Shown: piece by piece, positions 58,346 through 64,000 of the stretch
How the letters are laid out: each line of letters starts with the position of its first letter
How positions within the stretch are numbered: the first letter of the stretch is position 1
Translations under genes and position numbers: made by a program
NCBI GenBank assembly: GCA_025094145.1
Contig: JALLLS010000006.1
Span: 434,001-498,000 of the forward strand
Direction: 5' to 3'
DNA length: 64,000 bases
Source: Spinellus fusiger
Taxonomy: Eukaryota > Mucoromycota > Mucoromycetes > Mucorales > Phycomycetaceae
Notes under the pieces: model-generated
Told to the model about the DNA's origin: nothing
Seen by the model: only the letters and a program-made list of their open reading frames with translations
Databases searched by the model: none

Positions 58346-61300
58346 TTATTTATAGAAACCAACAGATTTCCAGTAAAAAAAGAATTTCTTGAAAAGTTCA
58401 AGATTCATAACAGGTGCTTTTGCAAGACTTGGACTCAATGCAACAGTCTTGGAAGTATCCCATGTTGGCATAGTAACCAGTTCATCAAAGCAGTTCGTAT
58501 AGAAAGACTTGAGCTTATAGGCAGGATTTTTATCATTCTTTCCCAATTCAGCGACCCATTCGCTGGGAGTGACCACGTCAAACTGCATGCCACATCCTTT
58601 CATTAAATTAAGCACCTCACCCCATGTGATTCTGTTAGGATTTACAATGTGATAGATGAATTGCCCCAAGTGTGTTGGGTTTTCAATGGTCTTGATCATA
58701 ATATCAACCATACTGTTGGCAGCATGATCCACTGAAATCCAATCGATAGTAGTGTTCATGCTAGGCATCTAATGGCAAAAGAATGAATATAGTTCTATAA
58801 CCCAGTGGTACGAATTCCTTTCTTTCTTTCTTACCTTGCCCATGACACTACCGCCTCCAATAAACATCATTGGGTACTGCTCAGCTGTACTCCATGCACC
58901 ATTAACAGTGTCACCGTAAATTTGGCCAAGTCTCTCAATATAGCATGGAAGATGCTTTTCTTCTGCAAGATAATTAAGTAGGTGCTCGGCAATGTACTTT
59001 GATCGAGCGTAGCCTATAGGTATAGTAACCTTGGAAGACTTTGGTAGAGGTGATTCTGGAATGACTTGCATCCACCCAGCACTGGCACTGACACTAGAGA
59101 CAAAATGGAAGTGAATGGGTTTTTTTTTGCGGTAAGAAAACTTAAGTAGATTGAAGAGTCCCTGAATGCACTCTTTCTCGTAGAAATCAATGTACTGGTT
59201 AAAGTCCAAAACCCATGCACAATGTTGAATCACAATGACCTCAGACTTCATAACATCGTAGTCTGTCTTGGAAAATCCCAACATCTTGTCCTTCAGGTTC
59301 ACAGGAAGTTCAACTACTTTGGGCGACTGTAGAAGCTCAGTGTCAAGAGACCATTTCTCAAAACTTGTGACAATGCGATCAAGAGCCTTGGAACCCTGAC
59401 TTCGCACAAGGCAGTATATTTTCTTCACAGATGGTTCTCTGATCAACTTGGCCAATAAGAAAGACCCCAAGAATCCAGTAGCACCAGTAAGTAGAACAAC
59501 CTGATCTTTCATGATGGCTGAGTCATAGGTGGCTACAGAGAAGCTAGCATCAGCCCTCAGTAAATAGTCTTCCAATATCTTATTTGTACGAATGTGCTCT
59601 TTAGCACTATGGCTGATGTCGTTGGTAGCTTTAGAGGTTAGAAATTCCAGCATGAGGTTGATGGTTGGACACTGATACAGAAAGTCTTGAGGCAGGTTAT
59701 CAAAGGCATGCGAGATCTTATTGCGTAGCTCAATAGAAAGAATTGAGTCCAGTCCGTAATCAAACAGATCCTGATCAGTATTTTCAAGTTCATTGCTTTT
59801 CAAATTTAAAACATTGGCACTTGTCTCTACAAGATAAGTCTTGATCTGTTGCTGTGACCATGAAGAACTGTCAATACTAAGACTAGTATTCGATACAGTC
59901 TGTTTATCCAGGTAGTCAGTATACATATGATCGATTGTATCCTTGAACTGAATGTTTGCACGCTTTCGAATTATGCTATTCTTGTCAGTAATAGGCAGGT
60001 GGCTGCCCAGTGGAAGTATTCTGACTATTGGTTTGAAAATGATGCTGTGTGAAGGGGCCTTTTTGTTTGCTGCATCAACAGCTGAGTAGACTAACAATAC
60101 ATATTTTCACAGTATGAGAGATTGAATTAAGGTAGCTTCATACTAGCTCTTACCTATTTCCATAATCTCGTCTGGGGAATAATTCTGACATTTTTCAGGA
60201 GATAGCTCAATGAGTGTGCCAACAAATGTGCGGTCTTCACCAAAAACAACACACTGCTTTATGATAGGGCATGTGCGTAGATCTGCTTCTATGAGAAGTG
60301 GGTTGGTTTTTTCACCATTTTTCCTAAGTAGAAAAGAAATGAGTTTTTTTTTTGCAAGTACATATGATGTGTCCCAAGTCTTTGTTGTTATAGACTTACA
60401 TAACCAAAACATCATCTATACGACTAACATAATTATAGCAGCCAGGGTACTTTGGATCTTCAAAAAATATGTCATTTGTGTTATAGCTCTGTGTATCTTC
60501 ACTGCAAATTCCTGCAGCCAGGCTAAGGTAGGTGTTTTTGATGACAAGATGTTTTGTTTGAGAGTCTTCACCGTATGGCTCAAATATACAATGGTCTTTG
60601 GGTATAGAAATCAGTCTAAAAGTCTCCCAATTAGGACTTTTGAATTTAGTATCACTCATCATCAGAGCCCCCGTTTCTAAAATCAATATAAACATGCACT
60701 TATCATTAGTATTTTTCACTGATTAAATTTTTCTTCTTACCAGTAGTGCCATAAAGAGCACACAAATTAACTTGGTTTTCTTTAAAAGACTTTACGATGT
60801 CTTTTCGAATAGGTGCACCACCATGACTGTTTTAAAAATGTGTGAGATATAAATGACATAATGTGTAGCTGCTTGCTTGTACTTACAAAATTCTTTTAAA
60901 TTGTTGAAGTACTGAATAGTCATTGGTATTTTTCGAATGAATAAAAAGTTGTTCTAATATCAGAGGTGGTAACCCCATAAAGGTACATTTGTTAACTTTA
61001 AGTATATAGAGAAGCTCTTCTGTGGAGAGCATGAGTTTTTTTGAAAATACTATGCTTCCTCCTGATTTAACAATACTAAGTAGGTATAGAAATCCTGAGA
61101 TGTGGACACTAATGGGGGTTTTTTTTTAGAAAACAATAGCGGGATAATTACTTACAGTGGTACATATAAAAACATAACATCAGATATATCAAACTGTATA
61201 TCCGAATTGAAGTCTTTAAACCCAGCATAAAGGATTTGACTCAAGTTTAAGATATAGTAATTCGTTAAGTAAATTGGTTTTGGAAGACCTGTAGACCCAG

Positions 61301-61944
61301 AGCTAGTTATTCATAGTTTTATATTAGCAAAATAAAATAAAACACTTTATTATTTACCTGTGTAAGACCAAAATTACAGTACTCGAGTCATTCTCTAAAG
61401 TGCTTTTCAGTAGATAATCAGCGTTGGGGTTGATCATTTTCTTGGCTTCAGCAGCAATGTCAAGAGCAGGGAATATAAATACACGGCAATTTTCCACCAT
61501 GCCTGCTGTTTTTTGTGCCTTTTTGCTATACTTCACTGATGCCACCAGTAACTTGGAATTTGTTTTTTGGAGTATGTTGGCATCAGCTTCATTTGAGTTT
61601 CGTGGTGATAAAGCTATAAAAATAGAACGAAGCTTTATGATGGCCAGAAAATAAATCATGTAGGAAACTGAATGATCTTCAATAAAACCAATTGATGCAC
61701 AGTCCTTTAATGTCTCATGCAATTCACAAGCAATGTTGGTTGTAATAGTGTTGACCTGTCTGTAGGTGAGTGTTCTAAATGTCTCGGATCCATCATTAAG
61801 TGTATCGGCGTATCTCACAAACACATTGTCTGCATATTTGCTTGCTTGATGATTCCAGAAATTAAGAAATGTATTCTGTTTTATAAACTCCAATTCAGGG
61901 TAAATCATAAGGTATATTTGAGCTTTTCTACTTGACACAAGCAT
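58346..61944 (-). CDS. NRPS-like adenylation-PCP-thioester reductase (adenylate-forming reductase)
   Basis: 1055 residues from eight exons in phase: 61358-61944, 61156-61302, 60887-61108, 60741-60826, 60400-60676, 60154-60323, 58835-60090 and 58346-58768. The adenylation domain (about 1-545) has SSGSTGLPKP (A3), HGGAPI, LYGTTETG (A5), SYNTNDIFFED (A7), YVSRIDDVLVMKNGEKTNP (A8) and LPITDKNSIIRK (A10 region). The carrier domain has DYGLDSILSIEL, with Ser612 for phosphopantetheine. The C-terminal reductase has LLTGATGFLGSFLLAKL (about 696-712) and the catalytic YARSK (Tyr857, Lys861). By family, it activates a carboxylic or amino acid as AMP ester, loads it on the carrier and releases it reductively as aldehyde or alcohol. 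There is no condensation domain and no tailoring enzyme beside it, so the substrate is open; Lys2-type aminoadipate reductases are longer and carry extra N-terminal sequence. Confidence 0.9.
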
Positions 61945-62471
61945 TGTTCAAATAATCAGCAAGTGTAGTAGAGATAATCCATAGTATAGAATAGTTGATT
62001 TACCAACCTTGTAATTGAGTAAAGATATATATTATATCCAACACTTAAACAAGGGTTCTTATAGGCTTTCTGTATTGATGGTTTAAAATATTTTAAATGG
62101 CGGGTACTGAATCTAAATCATGCATCGGACTCTTGGATACCTCCAACAGGCTTAACATATCATTATTGATATACATATAGAAATACCCAAAATACAATAA
62201 AAAGGGAAGAGCCAAAGAAATTTGGAAAATTACAGGTTGATGAGACATAGAAGCATCTTATGAGATAATATATGAAGACTGTAAGTAAACAGGACATAGA
62301 GTAAGGCCTCCCAGAGTAATAATATCTAACAAGAGTACAGTTCAAAGTATTTATTTTTTATTTTTGGACATTGGTTGCTATTCGCGCATTGGGAATTTTA
62401 GCCACCCTATGAGAATTTTAAGAGTACAAGAAACCAAGAATATAATCATTTTTTCTACAGTAATTAGAAAC
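61945..62471. other. Probable promoter region of the reductase gene
   Basis: Non-coding. TATA-like tracts near 62020-62035 (ATATATTATATCC) lie about 80 bp upstream of the start codon at 61944. Nothing else identified before the transposon at 62474. Confidence 0.4.
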
Positions 62472-62473
62472 TA

Positions 62474-63771
62474 CACTATTTTTGGAAAGTATTCCCACAG
62501 CCTCAGAAAAAAATACATACTTTATATTTTACTTTTGCACAAAGTATACGAAATTTATTAAGGGGTATTTCTACTTGAACACATTTCAAATTTCAAAGAA
62601 GAGTAACAACAAAATCCCTTGAGATCACTGATAAGAACATCGCTATGTGCTTCCGTGATTCTCATGTTTAACTTCTCACTATCCAAGATCTTTTCTCTCT
62701 TAAGTTTATTCTTCACAACAGACCAGAGTTGCTCGATAGGATTAAGCTCAGGAGAGTAGGGTGGAAGGTATACACATCCATAGCCACGACGTTCAATAAG
62801 TCTGCTAATATTTTTAGCTGTATGTATAGGTACATTATTCAATATTATATAGTGTCCTATAAATTCATCGTAAAGATCCAAAATATCCAAAGTACTTGCA
62901 ATAAGGTTAAAATAATGACCAGTAAATGTTCCAGTAGTTTTCTGCATTTTGGTTGCTCCGTTTGCTTTTTTTTTCTTTTATGAAAAAGCATAAGGCACTC
63001 TTACTTTAACATTAATAATGCCATGAGGAAATATAACTCCTAGAATTGTTGTTGTTTTTGCTCTTGTTGTGAGCTGAACAACCTCTGCTCTAGTTCATTT
63101 CAAATTAATAGGGAAAGATGACTCATCAATAAACAAACAATTACTATTGTAATCCATGTGTTTGGTTCCATCTGATAACTTAGTCAAATCTTTTCTCGAT
63201 ACTATCAGGTGATCTTCTTTCCTTTGAATAAAGGTGTGCTTTCTTAAATGATAAAGCACACTTTTCTGTTATAAGGTTGTAGATCGTTGTCTTGGCAACT
63301 TTAAAGTCTTTGAACTGTTCAGTAATACTGTCCATTGCCTGATCTAAAGTTGCAGAGGGGTAATCCAAAAAAAGAATTTTCAGAAAGATATTTCTTATGA
63401 TCTTCATTTAATAATGCTAGTCGGCCTATTTTTGGGGTCTCTACAAGCTTAATTTCGAGATCATTCATATTTTGCATGATTTTTTCTTGATCTATTTTAA
63501 GCCAGCCATATACAGTTCGATAAGCAATACCCAATTGCTTAGCTGCTTTATCTACATCCATCAGTATAGTTTTATTGTTCAATTCGTCGATAGCATCTCC
63601 CTGTCCATATTCATAGTAAATTTGTAAGCTCATTGTTGAAGAATTAATATTTCGAAAAGTATGCAATTTTTTATGAGATTGTGCTAAAAGTAAAATATAA
63701 ACTGTGCTAAAAATGAAAAAATAAGTGGGCATTTTTTCTCTGAGGTTGTGCGAATACTTTTCGAAATAGTG
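62474..63771 (-). mobile_element. Tc1/mariner DD34E element, 1298 bp with TIRs and TA flanks
   Basis: Ends: CACTATTTTTGGAAAGTATTC and, inverted, CACTATTTCGAAAAGTATTC; both continue CACAxCCTCAGA, giving terminal repeats of about 33 bp. TA on both sides (62472-62473 and 63772-63773). One transposase gene fills the interior on the minus strand. Structure complete, transposase broken. Confidence 0.85.
62558..63633 (-). pseudogene. DD34E transposase, frameshifted, second catalytic D to N
   Basis: Starts MSLQIYYEYGQGDAIDEL at 63633, with a helix-turn-helix AAKQLGIAYRTVYGWLK. After a frameshift near 63400 it continues FLDYPSATLDQAMDSITEQF and VAKTTIYNLITEK. The RNase H-like domain has LFIDESSFPINLK (first D intact), ILNNVPIHTAKNI (expected DN) and LPPYSPELNPIEQLWSVVKN (Glu intact), with 34 residues between the second and third catalytic positions. 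Stops occur after EKRFD and elsewhere. The Asp-to-Asn change and the frameshifts mean no active transposase. Confidence 0.8.
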
Positions 63772-63773
63772 TA

Positions 63774-64000
63774 TGAGTTCCAAAAATATATACAACACCT
63801 TCCATATGCCTGAAACAGAAGGATCAAGGAATTATTTCCATGAAAACTGTGCAGATGACTGGGACTTTATATAGACACACCCGATTTAATACTTTTGAAA
63901 ATAAATATCAGGACAAAATAAATAGAGCAATTTTAACATCAAATGAAACACTACATTTGATCTAGAAGCTTCAAACCTTCACACAATAAAGCTCAACCTC
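63774..64000. other. Non-coding right edge
   Basis: A short AT-rich stretch after the transposon. No ORF or repeat recognised. Confidence 0.3.

Overview
The window looks like an AT-rich, transposon-heavy chromosome segment of an early-diverging fungus, most likely Mucoromycota (Mucorales-like); I cannot name the species. Reasons: eukaryotic genes with many short GT-AG introns, a fungal GT15 mannosyltransferase, a Tvp38 homologue, an A-PCP-reductase enzyme and a mucoralean style of repeat content (L1-like LINEs, Tc1/mariner elements, many solo LTRs). I see no rRNA, no standalone tRNA gene and no CRISPR array. The gene models below were built by hand from splice sites and reading phase.

Six intact-looking genes are present: a secreted polyamine-oxidase-like flavoprotein (1-1741, minus, 3' end outside the window), a TVP38/VTT membrane protein (33008-34407, minus), an HMG-box chromatin protein (35804-37138, minus), a small secreted double-psi beta-barrel protein (46914-47385, plus), a Golgi-type GT15 mannosyltransferase (50720-52160, minus) and a 1055-residue adenylation-PCP-thioester-reductase protein (58346-61944, minus). 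A cytochrome P450 at 7545-9623 (minus) is recognisable but broken. The genes are not an operon or an obvious cluster; they are islands between repeats.

Mobile DNA makes up roughly half the window. (i) A Tc1-like family with ends CACACCCAAAGATTTTT and TA target duplications occurs at 5023-6991 and 40324-42213, with fragments at 10239, 15482, 15560 and 52519. (ii) Five L1-like LINE copies: A (10264-15466), B (15579-17131), C (23841-29079), D (52669-56953) and the 5'-truncated E (37145-38233). A, C, D and E have target-site duplications of 14-17 bp. (iii) LTRs include a ~0.6 kb pair of related LTRs (17132-17711 and 22627-29279, the second heavily interrupted) and solo LTRs with 4-bp duplications at 23469, 29537 and 39916. 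(iv) There is a tRNA-headed SINE (23074-23464). (v) A TA-flanked DD34E element lies at 62474-63771, and a second transposase relict at 57130-58196.

The 10-29 kb block is a nested stack whose order can be read from the duplications: LINE A sits in the terminus of a Tc1-like element; a second Tc1-like end and LINE B follow head-to-head, forming a 1557-bp-arm palindrome; LTR1 cuts LINE B. Further right, LTR2 was hit by a SINE, and the SINE's right duplication then received a solo LTR and LINE C. A decayed plus-strand ORF at 30600-31168 carries motifs of the TnpB/Fanzor RuvC nuclease family. LINE E landed at the start codon of the HMG-box gene and duplicated it.
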